Shown here piece by piece: positions 34,739-44,471 of a stretch of DNA of 64,000 nt. Position 1 is the first letter of the stretch, and each line of letters starts with the position of its first letter. This DNA comes from Aeromonas diversa CDC 2478-85 (GTDB lineage: Bacteria; Pseudomonadota; Gammaproteobacteria; Enterobacterales; Aeromonadaceae). The stretch covers positions 436,833 through 500,832 of the forward strand of contig NZ_CDCE01000029.1 of the NCBI RefSeq assembly GCF_000819805.1. Direction: 5' to 3'. The position numbers and the translations under genes were made by a program. The notes below the pieces were generated by a model. That model saw only the letters and a list, made by a program, of their open reading frames with translations, was not told where the DNA came from and made no database searches.

Positions 34739-35953
34739 CTATTTCTGCTCCATGATCACCTGAAGCAGATCCCCTTCCAGCAGAGCTCGTTTCACCAGTG
34801 CAACGCCGCCCATGGTGGGCTGATTCTGAAAACGCGCCTTTACGATGGGTAATCCCCGGTGAAAACTCGGCAGCGATTGATGCTCGACACAGCGGCGGAT
34901 GGCGGGCATGAGCACCTCTTCGGCCGCGGTGATCTCACCGGCCAGCAGGACCTTCTGCGGGTTGAAGAGGTTGACCGTGATGGCGATGGCTCGTCCCAGG
35001 TGCTCACCCACGTGTTCAAGGACGCTGCGAGCCAGTTCATCACCAGCCAAGGCTGCCTTGCACACCTCGTCGATGGTGATGTGTTTCTCCTGCAGACGGC
35101 TGTGATGACCACGACTGATGAGCTCCTTGACCCGATCGAGGATGGCCTCGTTGGAAGCAATGGTCTCGAGGCAACCGAAGTTACCGCAATGGCAGCGCTT
35201 GCCCAGTGGCTCGACCTGGATATGGCCGATCTCGCCCACGTTGCGGTTCTGGCCGAGGAACACCTGACCCTTGGTGATGATCCCCGAACCCGTTCCCTGG
35301 TGTACGCTCACCAGAATGGAGTCCATGCAATCGCGTGATTCGCCGAAGAAATGTTCGGCCAGCGCCAGGCAGCGGGTGTCGTTACCCACATAGCTGGGCA
35401 GGTTGAAGTGGTTCTCCAGCAGCTTCGCCAGCGGCAGATTGCGGATCTGGTATTTGGGCGTGTAGATGACCATGCCGGTCTCAGGGTTGACCAGACCGGG
35501 CATGGTCAAGGCGATCGCAATCAACTGGCGATAGCGCTCTCGATTCTGATCGATGAAAGCTCCGATCTCGCGCAGCAGCAGCTCGACCACGGGTTGCTGA
35601 TCGATCTCATTGACCTCGGTGATATGGTGATCCAGGGTCTTGCCGTCGAGATCATACAAGGAGAGATGCAGATAGCCTCGTCCCAGCTTGGCCGAGACGA
35701 AGTTGAAGCGGTTTTTGATGGTGGTCAGGGAGATGGCGCGGCGCCCCCCTGTCGATGCCTGGGGAGCGCTCTCCTTGATCAGCCCGTGCTCGATGAGCTG
35801 ACGGGTGATCTTGGTGACACTGGCGGGGGCCAATTGGCTTAGCTCAGCAATCTTGACCCGGGAGATGGGGCCTTGCTGATCGATCAGCCGGTATACGGCC
35901 GCACTGTTGACCTGCTTGATGAGGTCTACGTTTGCTATTTGTCCACCAGTCAT
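34739..35953 (-). CDS. nagC: N-acetylglucosamine repressor NagC (ROK family)
   Basis: The 404-aa ROK-family repressor is close to E. coli NagC throughout. The helix-turn-helix is near the start (NSAAVYRLIDQQGPISRVKIAE, LAPASVTKITRQLIEHGLI, TGGRRAIS). The sugar-binding ROK domain has GTGSGII and NVGEIGHIQVEPLG, and the zinc motif HCGNFGCLE is intact. Binding of N-acetylglucosamine 6-phosphate releases it from operators. It is the third gene of nagB-nagA-nagC, 10 nt after nagA. Likely targets here are the two boxes between nagB and nagE. Control of the first GH20 gene or the island is possible but not shown. Confidence 0.95.
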   Translation of the reverse strand: MTGGQIANVDLIKQVNSAAVYRLIDQQGPISRVKIAELSQLAPASVTKITRQLIEHGLIKESAPQASTGGRRAISLTTIKNRFNFVSAKLGRGYLHLSLYDLDGKTLDHHITEVNEIDQQPVVELLLREIGAFIDQNRERYRQLIAIALTMPGLVNPETGMVIYTPKYQIRNLPLAKLLENHFNLPSYVGNDTRCLALAEHFFGESRDCMDSILVSVHQGTGSGIITKGQVFLGQNRNVGEIGHIQVEPLGKRCHCGNFGCLETIASNEAILDRVKELISRGHHSRLQEKHITIDEVCKAALAGDELARSVLEHVGEHLGRAIAITVNLFNPQKVLLAGEITAAEEVLMPAIRRCVEHQSLPSFHRGLPIVKARFQNQPTMGGVALVKRALLEGDLLQVIMEQK

Positions 35954-35963
35954 TGTGTCGTGC

Positions 35964-37106
35964 TTATTGGTTGTAGTGTCCGTTAACCACTGTCGCGAGG
36001 ACCTTGAAATCCTCTGTGAAGACAGTGAGGTTGGCTATCTTTCCGACCTGGATACTACCGAGACGAGAGTCCCATCCAATGGCGCGGGCAGGATAGAGTG
36101 TGGCCATACGCAGGGCCTCATCCAGGGGCAATCCTACCTGCGTGACCAGATTTTCCACGCCCTCAATCATGGTGAGCGCAGAGCCGCCGAGTGTACCATT
36201 CTCGTCGATGCATTGACCATCGCGGTAATACACGGTTGCCCCACAAAAATCGAACTGATCAAAGCCTTGCGGCGCACCGGCTGCGGCAGTCGCGTCAGTC
36301 ACCAGCACCAGGCGCTCACCCAGCATCTTGTGGGCCAGGCGCACGTTGGCGTAGTGCACATGGTAGCCATCGACGATGATGCCGGCGTAAACGTCGTCTC
36401 TGTCGTAGATGGCCCCTACTACGCCTGGCTCGCGGCCGTTGATGGTCGGGGTCATGGCATTGTAGAGGTGGGTGGCGAAGCGGATCCCGCTTTCGAATCC
36501 CTCCATTGCCTGGTCATAGCCAGCTGCGGTGTGCCCGGCAGAGACCAGGATGCCGGCATCGACCAGGCGGCGGATGTGGGCCGGGTCATTGCGCTCAGGC
36601 GCCAGCGTAATCTTGGCGATGACGTCGTGATTGGCGCAGAAGAAGTCGATCATCGTCTCGGCCGGCAAGCGAATCTGATCTGCTGGATGAATGCCTTTGC
36701 GCTTGACGTTGGTATAGGGGCCCTCAAGGTGGACACCCAGTACCTCGTTGGGACGAGAGGCCATGTATTCACGAGTAACCGCCACCGCTTGCTTCATGTC
36801 TTCGTCGGGGCTGGTAATCAGGGTCGGCAGAAAGCTGGTTGTGCCCGATTTCAGGTTGGCCGCTTGCATGATGGCCAGGGTTTCCACCGAGATGGCGCCA
36901 TTGAACATGACGCCGCCACAGCCGTTGAGCTGCACATCGATGAAACCGGCGCTAAGGTTGGCCCCCTGCAAGTCATGCCGGGTGATACCGGCCGGGATCT
37001 CACGCTCGTCCACGATGGCGGCGATCTTGTCTCCATCGATGAGCAGCGCACGGCCGGTGAGGATTGCCTCACCGGTGTAGAGGGTGCAGTTGTGCAGTGC
37101 GTACAT
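35964..37106 (-). CDS. nagA: N-acetylglucosamine-6-phosphate deacetylase NagA
   Basis: The 380-aa amidohydrolase removes acetate from N-acetylglucosamine 6-phosphate, giving glucosamine 6-phosphate for NagB. Recognisable segments are [45 protein letters not shown] and [10 protein letters not shown], covering the metal-binding glutamate and histidines and the catalytic aspartate. Length is normal for the family. It is the middle gene of nagBAC, 9 nt after nagB, with a ribosome binding site (AAGGAGAA) just before the ATG at 37106. Confidence 0.95.
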   Translation of the reverse strand: MYALHNCTLYTGEAILTGRALLIDGDKIAAIVDEREIPAGITRHDLQGANLSAGFIDVQLNGCGGVMFNGAISVETLAIMQAANLKSGTTSFLPTLITSPDEDMKQAVAVTREYMASRPNEVLGVHLEGPYTNVKRKGIHPADQIRLPAETMIDFFCANHDVIAKITLAPERNDPAHIRRLVDAGILVSAGHTAAGYDQAMEGFESGIRFATHLYNAMTPTINGREPGVVGAIYDRDDVYAGIIVDGYHVHYANVRLAHKMLGERLVLVTDATAAAGAPQGFDQFDFCGATVYYRDGQCIDENGTLGGSALTMIEGVENLVTQVGLPLDEALRMATLYPARAIGWDSRLGSIQVGKIANLTVFTEDFKVLATVVNGHYNQ

Positions 37107-37115
37107 GGGTTCTCC

Positions 37116-37916
37116 TTAGAGGCGGGTGATATTGGCCGCTTCCAGCTCCTGGAAGTAGCGCACCGTCTTGACCTTGAGCTCCATGGTGGAGGGTTCGTCA
37201 CACACGACGATGCCCTTCGGGTGAAGTTGCAGGGTGGAGATGGTCCACATGTGGTTGACGCTCCCCTCGACCGCGGCCTGTAGCGCCAGCGCCTTGCCGT
37301 GGCCGGTCACCAGGATCATGATCTCTTCGGCATCCATCAGGGTACCGACTCCGACGGTCAGAGCCAACTTGGGCACCTGATTCATATCACCGCCGAAGAA
37401 ACGGGAGTTGGCGATACGGGTATCCTCGGTCAGGGTCTTGACCCGGGTGCGAGAGGAGAGGGAAGAGGCGGGCTCGTTGAAGGCGATATGGCCGTCATTG
37501 CCCACGCCGCCCATGAAGAGGTGGATCTTGCCGTAGGACTTGATCTTCGCCTCGTAGCGCTGGCACTCGGCAATCGGGTCGGCGGCATTGCCGTTGAGGA
37601 TGTTGATGTTCTCGCGGCGGATGTCGATGTGGTTGAAGAAGTTGTTGTACATGAAGCTGTGATAGCTCTCCGGATGATCCTCCGGCAGACCTATGTATTC
37701 GTCCATGTTGAAGGTGACCACGTGCTCGAAGCTGACTTCGCCCGCCTTGTGCAGCTCGATCAGCCGCTTGTAGGTGGAAAGCGGAGTGCCGCCGGTGGGC
37801 AGGCCCAGTACGAAGGGGCGCTCGCTGGTTGGCTTGAACGCATTGATGCGATCCACTATGTAGCGGGCGGACCAGAGCCCTACTTGGCTGGCGGACTTCA
37901 ACGGAATCAGGCGCAT
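37116..37916 (-). CDS. nagB: Glucosamine-6-phosphate deaminase NagB
   Basis: The 266-aa enzyme converts glucosamine 6-phosphate to fructose 6-phosphate and ammonia. The family start [47 protein letters not shown] and [16 protein letters not shown] (catalytic Asp and His region) are all present. The length matches the hexameric, allosterically activated E. coli enzyme. First gene of the leftward nag operon; its promoter lies in the 261-nt region shared with nagE, which carries NagC and CRP sites. Confidence 0.96.
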   Translation of the reverse strand: MRLIPLKSASQVGLWSARYIVDRINAFKPTSERPFVLGLPTGGTPLSTYKRLIELHKAGEVSFEHVVTFNMDEYIGLPEDHPESYHSFMYNNFFNHIDIRRENINILNGNAADPIAECQRYEAKIKSYGKIHLFMGGVGNDGHIAFNEPASSLSSRTRVKTLTEDTRIANSRFFGGDMNQVPKLALTVGVGTLMDAEEIMILVTGHGKALALQAAVEGSVNHMWTISTLQLHPKGIVVCDEPSTMELKVKTVRYFQELEAANITRL

Positions 37917-37970
37917 GACATACCTCTATATTGATGCTCTCTACCTGGAGAAGCAGGGTGTATCTTAAAG

Positions 37971-37990
37971 TTGTTTCATAGCGTAAATAA
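37971..37990. promoter_or_regulatory. NagC operator, nagB side
   Basis: TTGTTT-N8-AAATAA, five of six palindromic positions, 54 nt upstream of the nagB ATG. It has the same half-sites and spacing as the second box 95 bp away. Confidence 0.65.
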
Positions 37991-38036
37991 AGATTCCGAT
38001 CCGTGCCACACAATTCGCAGTGCCGCATCTCATTTG

Positions 38037-38052
38037 GGTGATTTGGATCACG
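38037..38052. promoter_or_regulatory. CRP site between nagB and nagE
   Basis: GGTGA-N6-TCACG matches the CRP consensus in the central eight bases (GTGA-N6-TCAC). It lies between the two NagC boxes, as the CRP site does in the E. coli nagB-nagE region. Confidence 0.65.
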
Positions 38053-38065
38053 ATTGCCGGTTTAT

Positions 38066-38085
38066 TAATTTGCAGGGCGAAATAA
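38066..38085. promoter_or_regulatory. NagC operator, nagE side
   Basis: TAATTT-N8-AAATAA lies 93 nt upstream of the nagE start. The centre-to-centre distance to the other box is 95 bp, about nine helical turns, which allows a repression loop as described for E. coli nagB-nagE. Confidence 0.65.
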
Positions 38086-38177
38086 AAGCCATAGACTGCA
38101 AATCAAGCCATACAGGCTTATGTCGCTGAGGCATCAAGCACTTATTTTGAAACTGAAATCACTAAGGAGAGGGAGCC

Positions 38178-39632
38178 GTGAACATTCTCGGTTATTTGCA
38201 AAAGATCGGCCGCGCGCTGATGGTACCGGTAGCGGTACTGCCTGCCGCCGCGATTCTGATGGGCGTAGGATACTGGATTGACCCGAACGGTTGGGGTGGT
38301 GGCAGCCCACTGGCCGCCTTCCTCATCAAGGCAGGGTCGGCACTGATCGACAACATGTCCACCTTGTTTGCCGTCGGCGTTGCCTATGGCATGTCCAAAG
38401 ACAAAGACGGCTCTGCCGCCCTGGCGGGTCTGGTCGGCTTCCTGGTGCTGACTACTCTGTTGAGCCCTGCCGTTGTCTCCATGATTAAAGGCATTCCGCT
38501 TGACGCAGTCCCGGCGGCATTCAAGAAGATCAACAACCAGTTCGTCGGCATCCTGTGTGGTGTGATCGCGGCTGAGCTGTACAATCGTTTCAGCACGGTA
38601 GAGCTACACAAGGCACTGGCGTTCTTCTCTGGTCGTCGTTTGGTCCCGATTGTGACCTCTGTGGTGATGATCGTGGTCTCTTTCGTCATGATGATCATTT
38701 GGCCGCTGGTGTACGGTGGTCTGGTGAACTTCGGTGAGTCCATTGTGAGCCTCGGCTCCACCGGCGCCGGCATCTACGCCTTCTTCAACCGTCTGCTGAT
38801 CCCGATCGGCCTGCACCATGCCCTGAACTCCGTGTTCTGGTTTGACGTAGCCGGTATCAACGACATCCCGAACTTCCTGGGTGGCCAATCCTCCCTGGAT
38901 GCCGGTAAGGCCGTGCTCGGTGTGACCGGTATGTACCAGGCTGGTTTCTTCCCCATCATGATGTTCGGTCTGCCGGGTGCCGCTCTGGCCATCTATCACT
39001 CCGCCAAGAAAGAGAACAAGGACAAGGTTGCCTCCATCATGATCGCAGCCGCCTTTGCCTCCTTCTTCACCGGTGTGACCGAGCCGCTCGAGTTCTCCTT
39101 CATGTTCGTGGCGCCGGTACTCTATGGCATCCATGCGCTGCTGAGTGGTGTGTCCGTGTTCATCGCCTCTTCCATGCACTGGATGGCGGGCTTCGGTTTC
39201 AGTGCGGGTCTGGTTGACCTGGTGCTCTCCAGCCGTAACCCGCTGGCGACCAACTGGTACATGCTGATCCCGCAGGGTCTGGTGTTCTTCGGCCTCTACT
39301 ACGTGGTGTTCCGCGCCGTCATCGTCAAGTTCAACCTGAAGACTCCGGGTCGTGAGGATGAGGAAGCAGTTCCGGCTCAGGCCCAGGCTACCGACCGTAC
39401 CGAGCTGGCCAAGCAGTACCTGGAAGTGTTGGGTGGTCATGACAACCTGGTCACCGTCGACGCCTGCATCACCCGCCTGCGTCTGACCCTGAAGGATCGC
39501 AGCATCGTTGACGAGCGTAAGCTCAAGGCCCTCGGTGCCGCCGGTGTGGTCAAGCTGGGTGAGCAAAACCTGCAGGTGATTCTGGGCCCTCTGGCCGAGA
39601 TCATCGCCGGTGAGATGAAAGCCCTTCGTTAA
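38178..39632 (+). CDS. nagE: N-acetylglucosamine-specific PTS transporter, EIICB (NagE)
   Basis: The 484-aa protein imports and phosphorylates N-acetylglucosamine. The membrane EIIC domain (about 1-390) starts ILGYLQKIGRALMVPVAVLPAAAI and contains GVTEPLEFSFMFVAPVLYGIHALL, typical of the glucose-family transporters. A linker rich in Ala and Gln leads to the EIIB domain with phospho-cysteine Cys430 in VDACITRLRL. There is no EIIA domain, unlike the 648-aa E. coli NagE, so a separate EIIA such as Crr is needed. Translation starts at a GTG (38178) behind AAGGAGAGGG. The GH20 lipoprotein gene follows 106 nt downstream in the same direction. Confidence 0.94.
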   Translation: MNILGYLQKIGRALMVPVAVLPAAAILMGVGYWIDPNGWGGGSPLAAFLIKAGSALIDNMSTLFAVGVAYGMSKDKDGSAALAGLVGFLVLTTLLSPAVVSMIKGIPLDAVPAAFKKINNQFVGILCGVIAAELYNRFSTVELHKALAFFSGRRLVPIVTSVVMIVVSFVMMIIWPLVYGGLVNFGESIVSLGSTGAGIYAFFNRLLIPIGLHHALNSVFWFDVAGINDIPNFLGGQSSLDAGKAVLGVTGMYQAGFFPIMMFGLPGAALAIYHSAKKENKDKVASIMIAAAFASFFTGVTEPLEFSFMFVAPVLYGIHALLSGVSVFIASSMHWMAGFGFSAGLVDLVLSSRNPLATNWYMLIPQGLVFFGLYYVVFRAVIVKFNLKTPGREDEEAVPAQAQATDRTELAKQYLEVLGGHDNLVTVDACITRLRLTLKDRSIVDERKLKALGAAGVVKLGEQNLQVILGPLAEIIAGEMKALR

Positions 39633-39661
39633 GTCTAAGTCCATTGTTGACATCAATAAGC

Positions 39662-39681
39662 GCCCCGCCTTCGGGCGGGGC
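39662..39681 (+). other. Intergenic hairpin between nagE and the GH20 lipoprotein gene
   Basis: A perfect 8-bp stem (GCCCCGCC) closed by a TTCG tetraloop sits 29 nt past nagE. No T run follows on the top strand, so partial termination or mRNA protection that lowers downstream expression is more likely than a full stop. Confidence 0.5.
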
Positions 39682-39738
39682 CGCACAAAACAAAAAACGC
39701 CAAGAACAACCTTTACTTCCAAACCAAGAGCAGCAGCT

Positions 39739-42411
39739 ATGAACCTGAAACTACCCCTCCTGGCAGTGGCTATGTCCGCCGCCCTGGCCGGTTGTGCCGG
39801 TCAAACCTCCTCCGCCTCCAATCAAGCCGTCGTCGACACCCTGGCCGGAAATCTGGTGGTGAAATACGAAGTGGTGACCAACGATGGTCCCGGCGCCGGC
39901 ATCGATTGCCAAGCGCTCGGCTCAGAGTGGGCCAGCTGCGGCATCGCCAAGCTGCACCTGACCAACCAGGGCGCCGCCGTCGACAGCAAAAACTGGGAGC
40001 TCTATATCCATTCCATCCGCCGTCTGCAGCGGGTCGACAGCGACCAGTTCAAGCTGACCTTCGTGACCGGTGACCTCTACAAGCTGGAGCCGACCGAGAA
40101 GTTCCAGGGCTTCGCCCAGGGGCAGACGGTCGAGGTGCCCATGGTGGTCGAATACTGGATGCTGTTTGAATCGGACGTGATGCCTAACTGGTATGTCTCT
40201 GCCGAAGGTGCCCAGCCCAAGGTGCTTGCCAGCATGAGTAACATCGACGATGCCAGCACCTACCAAAAACCGATGCCGGCCGACGGTTGGAAGCGCACCA
40301 AGGATGACAAGAACATCCTGATGAACGCCCAGACGCGGTATGAGGCGAACGTGACCAGCAGCCTGCTGCCGGCAGGCAAGATCGATAACCAGATCCTGCC
40401 GACCCCGATGAAGCAGGTTGTGAAAGCCGGACCGCAGGTCGATCTCTCCAGCATCAAGCTCAACGTCCTGGATCTGCCGACCGATCGTGCCGAAGCCCTC
40501 AAGGCTGAACTGACTCGCCTGGGTGTCACCCTCTCCGACACCGGCTACCCGGTCACCGTCAAGGTGGGCGGCAGCAAGGTCAAGCAGGCCGAAGGCTATG
40601 ACATGAACATCGGTCGTCAGGGTACCCTGATCCGTGGCAGCGACGTGAACGGTGCCTTCTGGGGGGCCCAGTCTCTACTCTCCCTGCTGGGGGTGGACGA
40701 CAAGCTGGTCTCCCCGATGAGCGTCGAGGATGCGCCGCGCTTTGAGTACCGTGGCATGCAGACCGACGTGGCTCGCTACTTCCGCAGCCTGGAAACCATG
40801 AAGAAGCTGGTTGATCAGATGTCAGCCATGAAGCTCAACAAGCTGCACCTGGGCCTCACCAACGATGAAGGCTGGCGTCTCGAGATCCCCGGGTTGCCCG
40901 AGTTGACCGACGTGGGCAGCAAGCGTTGCCACGATGTCACCGAGACCCAGTGCCTGTTGCCGCAGCTCGGCTCCGGCCCGACCAGCGATAACATGGGTTC
41001 CGGTTTCTATAGCAAGGCCGATTACATCGAGCTGGTGCGTTATGCCCAGGCGCGCGGTGTGACCGTGATCCCCGAGATCAACATGCCGGCCCACGCCCGC
41101 GCCGCCGTCGTCTCGATGGAGGCTCGTTACAAGCGCCTGATGAGCGAGGGCAAAGAGGCTGAGGCCAACCAGTTCCGCCTGACTGACCCGCAAGACACCT
41201 CCAATGTCACCTCGGTGCAGTTCTACGACAAGATGTCCTTCATCAATCCGTGTCAGCCTGGCGCCGCCACCTTCGTGGCCAAGGTGATGGATGAGGTTGC
41301 CCAGATGCACCAGGCCGCCGGTCAGCCCCTGACCGCCTGGCACTACGGTGGTGACGAGGCGAAGAACATCATGCTGGGTGGAGGTTATCAAGACCCGGCC
41401 GTCACCAAGGCGGAAGAACAGGTGGGCTGGCGCGGCAATACCGACTGGAGCAAGCAGGACAAGCCCTTTGGCAAGTCTCCCCAGTGCCAGAAGATGATCG
41501 ACGAGGGCAAGATCAAGGAAGTGGGTGAGCTGCCTGTCTATTTCGCTAAGGAAGTGAGCGAGATGGTCAAGGGGCACGGCTTCTCCACGCTGCAAGCCTG
41601 GGAAGATGGCCTGAAATACGCCAAGAACGCCGGCGAGTTCGCCACCGACAAGACCCGTGTCAACTTCTGGGAGACCCTCTACTGGGGTGGCTTCAACGAG
41701 GCGATGAGATGGGCTCATAACGGTTACGAAGTGGTGCTCTCCAACCCGGACTACCTCTACTTCGACTTCCCGAACGAGGTTCATCCGGCCGAGCGCGGCT
41801 ACTACTGGGCCACCCGCTTCAACGACACCCGCAAGGTGTTTTCCTTCGCCCCGGAAAACCTGCCGCAGAACGCCGAAACCTCGGTGGACCGCGATGGCAA
41901 CGCCTTCGTGGCCAAGGGGGAGCATGATCCGGTCAAGTTCAAGGGGATCTCCGGCCAGCAGTGGAGTGAGACTGTCCGTACCGACGCTCAGTATGAGTAC
42001 ATGGTCTATCCGCGCATCTTCTCCATGGCCGAGCGCGCCTGGCACAAGGGCGGTTTCGAGCTCGATTACGTGAAGGGCCGTGAGTTCTCCGGCGAGACCA
42101 AGCACGTCAACAAGGCCACCCTCAACAAGGAATGGAACCAGTTTGCCAACGTGCTGGGTCAGCGTGTTCTGCCCAAGCTGGATAAGGCCGGTGTCGAGTA
42201 CCGTCTCTCGGTACCCGGTGGCAAGGTGGTCAATGGCGCTCTGGAAGCCAACGTCGACCTGCCGGGTCTGACCATCGAGTTCAGCACCGATGGCCAGAGC
42301 TGGAGCCGCTATGACGCCGGCAACAAGCCGATGGTCTCCGGCACCGTCTACCTGCGTACCGTCAGCTTCGATGGCAAGCGCGTAAGCCGTGTTACCGAGG
42401 TGAACGGCTAA
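39739..42411 (+). CDS. GH20 beta-N-acetylhexosaminidase lipoprotein (chitobiase)
   Basis: The 890-aa protein has a lipoprotein signal with lipobox LAGC (Cys19), so it should be anchored to a membrane, probably the outer one. The N-terminal chitobiase domain (WELYIHSIRRLQRVDSD, SDVMPNWYVS), the GH20 barrel with catalytic Asp539-Glu540 in WHYGGDEAKN, and a C-terminal beta-domain ending VYLRTVSFDGKRVS follow. It resembles Vibrio chitobiase. It releases N-acetylglucosamine at the cell surface or periplasm, next to the NagE transporter encoded just upstream. The paralogue at 16,111 is secreted with a cleavable signal instead. Confidence 0.94.
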   Translation: MNLKLPLLAVAMSAALAGCAGQTSSASNQAVVDTLAGNLVVKYEVVTNDGPGAGIDCQALGSEWASCGIAKLHLTNQGAAVDSKNWELYIHSIRRLQRVDSDQFKLTFVTGDLYKLEPTEKFQGFAQGQTVEVPMVVEYWMLFESDVMPNWYVSAEGAQPKVLASMSNIDDASTYQKPMPADGWKRTKDDKNILMNAQTRYEANVTSSLLPAGKIDNQILPTPMKQVVKAGPQVDLSSIKLNVLDLPTDRAEALKAELTRLGVTLSDTGYPVTVKVGGSKVKQAEGYDMNIGRQGTLIRGSDVNGAFWGAQSLLSLLGVDDKLVSPMSVEDAPRFEYRGMQTDVARYFRSLETMKKLVDQMSAMKLNKLHLGLTNDEGWRLEIPGLPELTDVGSKRCHDVTETQCLLPQLGSGPTSDNMGSGFYSKADYIELVRYAQARGVTVIPEINMPAHARAAVVSMEARYKRLMSEGKEAEANQFRLTDPQDTSNVTSVQFYDKMSFINPCQPGAATFVAKVMDEVAQMHQAAGQPLTAWHYGGDEAKNIMLGGGYQDPAVTKAEEQVGWRGNTDWSKQDKPFGKSPQCQKMIDEGKIKEVGELPVYFAKEVSEMVKGHGFSTLQAWEDGLKYAKNAGEFATDKTRVNFWETLYWGGFNEAMRWAHNGYEVVLSNPDYLYFDFPNEVHPAERGYYWATRFNDTRKVFSFAPENLPQNAETSVDRDGNAFVAKGEHDPVKFKGISGQQWSETVRTDAQYEYMVYPRIFSMAERAWHKGGFELDYVKGREFSGETKHVNKATLNKEWNQFANVLGQRVLPKLDKAGVEYRLSVPGGKVVNGALEANVDLPGLTIEFSTDGQSWSRYDAGNKPMVSGTVYLRTVSFDGKRVSRVTEVNG

Positions 42412-42419
42412 CCGTTCCC

Positions 42420-42440
42420 GGGAGGGCCTCTGGCCCTCCC
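42420..42440 (+). terminator. Hairpin after the GH20 lipoprotein gene
   Basis: A 9-bp stem GGGAGGGCC / GGCCCTCCC with a TCT loop begins 9 nt past the stop. The following bases (TCCTT) are pyrimidine-rich but not a T run. A second inverted repeat (CCAAGGG / CCCTTGG) lies at 42,448-42,471. Confidence 0.55.
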
Positions 42441-42535
42441 TCCTTGACCAAGGGTTCACCCGAGCCCTTGGCAAAGGGGGATAGGGAGTTATCCGCCGAC
42501 CGTGTGTGTTGTGCTTGTATTTTCTCCATTGGGTT

Positions 42536-42561
42536 GCCCCGCCACGTGCGGGGCTTTTTTT
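42536..42561 (+). terminator. Strong rho-independent terminator before glnS
   Basis: A 7-bp stem GCCCCGC / GCGGGGC with a 5-nt loop is followed directly by seven Ts. It ends rightward transcription from nagE and the GH20 gene. The 95 nt between this and the first hairpin carries no open frame. Confidence 0.85.
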
Positions 42562-42699
42562 GGGCCACATCGGCTCACTCTGATGCCAAATAGCGGTTGA
42601 GCGCGAGCCGTGAATGGTGGATCATTATCGGCTTGATGTCGGGTATGCAGCTGGCCGTCGGCCACCATCCCGCGATGTACGACTTTTGAGGTGAGCCCC

Positions 42700-44361
42700 A
42701 TGACTTCGGCTAGCAGCCCAACCAACTTTATCCGCCAAATCATCGACGAGGATCTGGCCAGCGGTAAGCACGACCGCGTGCATACCCGTTTCCCGCCGGA
42801 GCCGAACGGTTATCTCCATATCGGTCATGCCAAGTCCATCTGCCTGAACTTCGGCATTGCCCGTGACTATCAGGGCAAGTGCAACCTGCGCTTCGACGAC
42901 ACCAACCCGGTGAAAGAAGACATCGAGTATGTCGAGTCCATCAAGCGCGACGTGCAGTGGCTGGGGTTCCAGTGGGATGGCGAGGTGTGCTACTCCTCCG
43001 ACTATTTCGACAAGCTGCATGGCTACGCCGTTGAGCTGATCGAGAAGGGGCTGGCCTATGTGGATGAGCTCACCCCCGAGCAGATGCGTGAGTACCGTGG
43101 CACCCTGACCGAGCCGGGCAAGAACAGCCCGTTCCGTGACCGCTCCGTAGCAGAGAACCTGGCCCTGTTTGCCAAGATGAAGGAGGGTGGTTTCGCCGAA
43201 GGCGCCGCCTGTCTGCGTGCCAAGATCGACATGGCGTCTCCCTTCATGGTGATGCGTGATCCTGTGATCTATCGCATCAAGTTTGCCCATCATCACCAGA
43301 CCGGTGACAAGTGGTGCATCTACCCGATGTACGACTTCACCCACTGCATCTCGGATGCCCTGGAGGGGATCACCCACTCCATCTGTACTCTGGAGTTCCA
43401 GGACAACCGTCGCCTGTATGACTGGGTGCTGGACAACATCACCATCGAGTGCCACCCGCGTCAGTACGAGTTCTCTCGTCTGAACCTCGAGTACACCGTC
43501 ATGTCCAAGCGCAAGCTGAACCTGTTGGTGACCGAGCAGCACGTGGACGGTTGGGATGATCCGCGCATGCTGACCGTGTCCGGTCTGCGTCGTCGTGGCT
43601 ACACCCCGGCCTCCATCCGCGAGTTCTGCAAGCGCATCGGGGTGACCAAGCAGGACAACATCGTCGAGATGGGTATGCTGGAAGCCTGTATTCGCGATGA
43701 TCTCAACGAGAACGCCCCGCGTGCGATGGCGGTACTCAACCCGGTCAAGGTGGTGATCGAGAACCTGAATCACGACGAGACCCTGAGCGCCCCCAACCAT
43801 CCGAACAAGCCGGAGATGGGTACCCGTGAGCTGCACTTTGGCCGCGAGATCTACATCGACGAAGCGGACTTCCGTGAAGAGGCCAACAAGCAGTTCAAGC
43901 GTCTGGTGCTGGGTAAAGAAGTGCGTCTGCGCAACGCCTATGTCATCAAGGCAGAGCGGGTCGAGAAGGATGCCGATGGCAAGATCACCTGCATCTATTG
44001 TACCTACGATGCCGACACCCTGGGTAAGGATCCGGCCGATGGCCGCAAGGTGAAGGGGGTGATCCACTGGGTCAGCGCCACCACTTCCCTGCCGGCCGAG
44101 GTGCGTCTCTACGACCGTCTGTTCAAGGTGCCGAACCCGGGCGCGGAGGATGACTTCGAGGCGACCCTCAACCCGGATTCGCTGGTCATCATCTCTGGTG
44201 CCCGCGTCGAGGCTTCCCTCAAGGATGCCCAAGCCGAGCAAGCCTTCCAGTTCGAGCGCGAAGGCTACTTCTGCGCCGACAACAAGCTCTCCGGCCCGGC
44301 ACTCCTGGTGTTCAACCGCACCGTTGCCCTGCGCGACTCCTGGGGTAAGGTCGAGGGCTAA
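42700..44361 (+). CDS. glnS: Glutaminyl-tRNA synthetase
   Basis: The 553-aa class I synthetase charges tRNA-Gln. The HIGH signature is in [11 protein letters not shown], the KMSKS-like signature in VMSKRKL, and the start [18 protein letters not shown] and end match the enterobacterial enzyme. The ATG at 42700 is preferred because GAGGTGA lies about 7 nt upstream; an in-frame GTG at 42691 lies inside that site. It is a single-gene unit flanked by terminators. The nag-glnS-fur neighbourhood is common in gammaproteobacteria. Confidence 0.97.
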   Translation: MTSASSPTNFIRQIIDEDLASGKHDRVHTRFPPEPNGYLHIGHAKSICLNFGIARDYQGKCNLRFDDTNPVKEDIEYVESIKRDVQWLGFQWDGEVCYSSDYFDKLHGYAVELIEKGLAYVDELTPEQMREYRGTLTEPGKNSPFRDRSVAENLALFAKMKEGGFAEGAACLRAKIDMASPFMVMRDPVIYRIKFAHHHQTGDKWCIYPMYDFTHCISDALEGITHSICTLEFQDNRRLYDWVLDNITIECHPRQYEFSRLNLEYTVMSKRKLNLLVTEQHVDGWDDPRMLTVSGLRRRGYTPASIREFCKRIGVTKQDNIVEMGMLEACIRDDLNENAPRAMAVLNPVKVVIENLNHDETLSAPNHPNKPEMGTRELHFGREIYIDEADFREEANKQFKRLVLGKEVRLRNAYVIKAERVEKDADGKITCIYCTYDADTLGKDPADGRKVKGVIHWVSATTSLPAEVRLYDRLFKVPNPGAEDDFEATLNPDSLVIISGARVEASLKDAQAEQAFQFEREGYFCADNKLSGPALLVFNRTVALRDSWGKVEG

Positions 44362-44380
44362 TCGCCTTCACCCAGGCATG

Positions 44381-44406
44381 AAAAAGGCGGGGTGACCCGC
44401 CTTTTT
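44381..44406. terminator. Bidirectional terminator after glnS
   Basis: An 11-bp stem (AAAAAGGCGGG) with a 4-nt loop ends in five Ts on the top strand and, by symmetry, on the bottom strand. Confidence 0.9.
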
Positions 44407-44426
44407 GTTACCCGGCTTTTGCCCAT

Positions 44427-44452
44427 GAAAAAGCCAGCACGTCAGGCTGGCT
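44427..44452 (-). terminator. fur terminator
   Basis: On the leftward strand AGCCAGC / GCTGGCT with a 7-nt loop is followed by five Ts (stem at 44,432-44,452). It lies about 20 nt past the fur stop. Confidence 0.85.
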
Positions 44453-44471
44453 CTTCTCACGCTCGCGACAA

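Noticed and set aside
40822-42570. A 582-codon open frame opposite the GH20 lipoprotein gene.
   Set aside because: Antisense shadow of a well-supported gene; its translation shows no domain.
42625-44241. A 538-codon open frame opposite glnS.
   Set aside because: Antisense shadow of glnS with no recognisable protein features.
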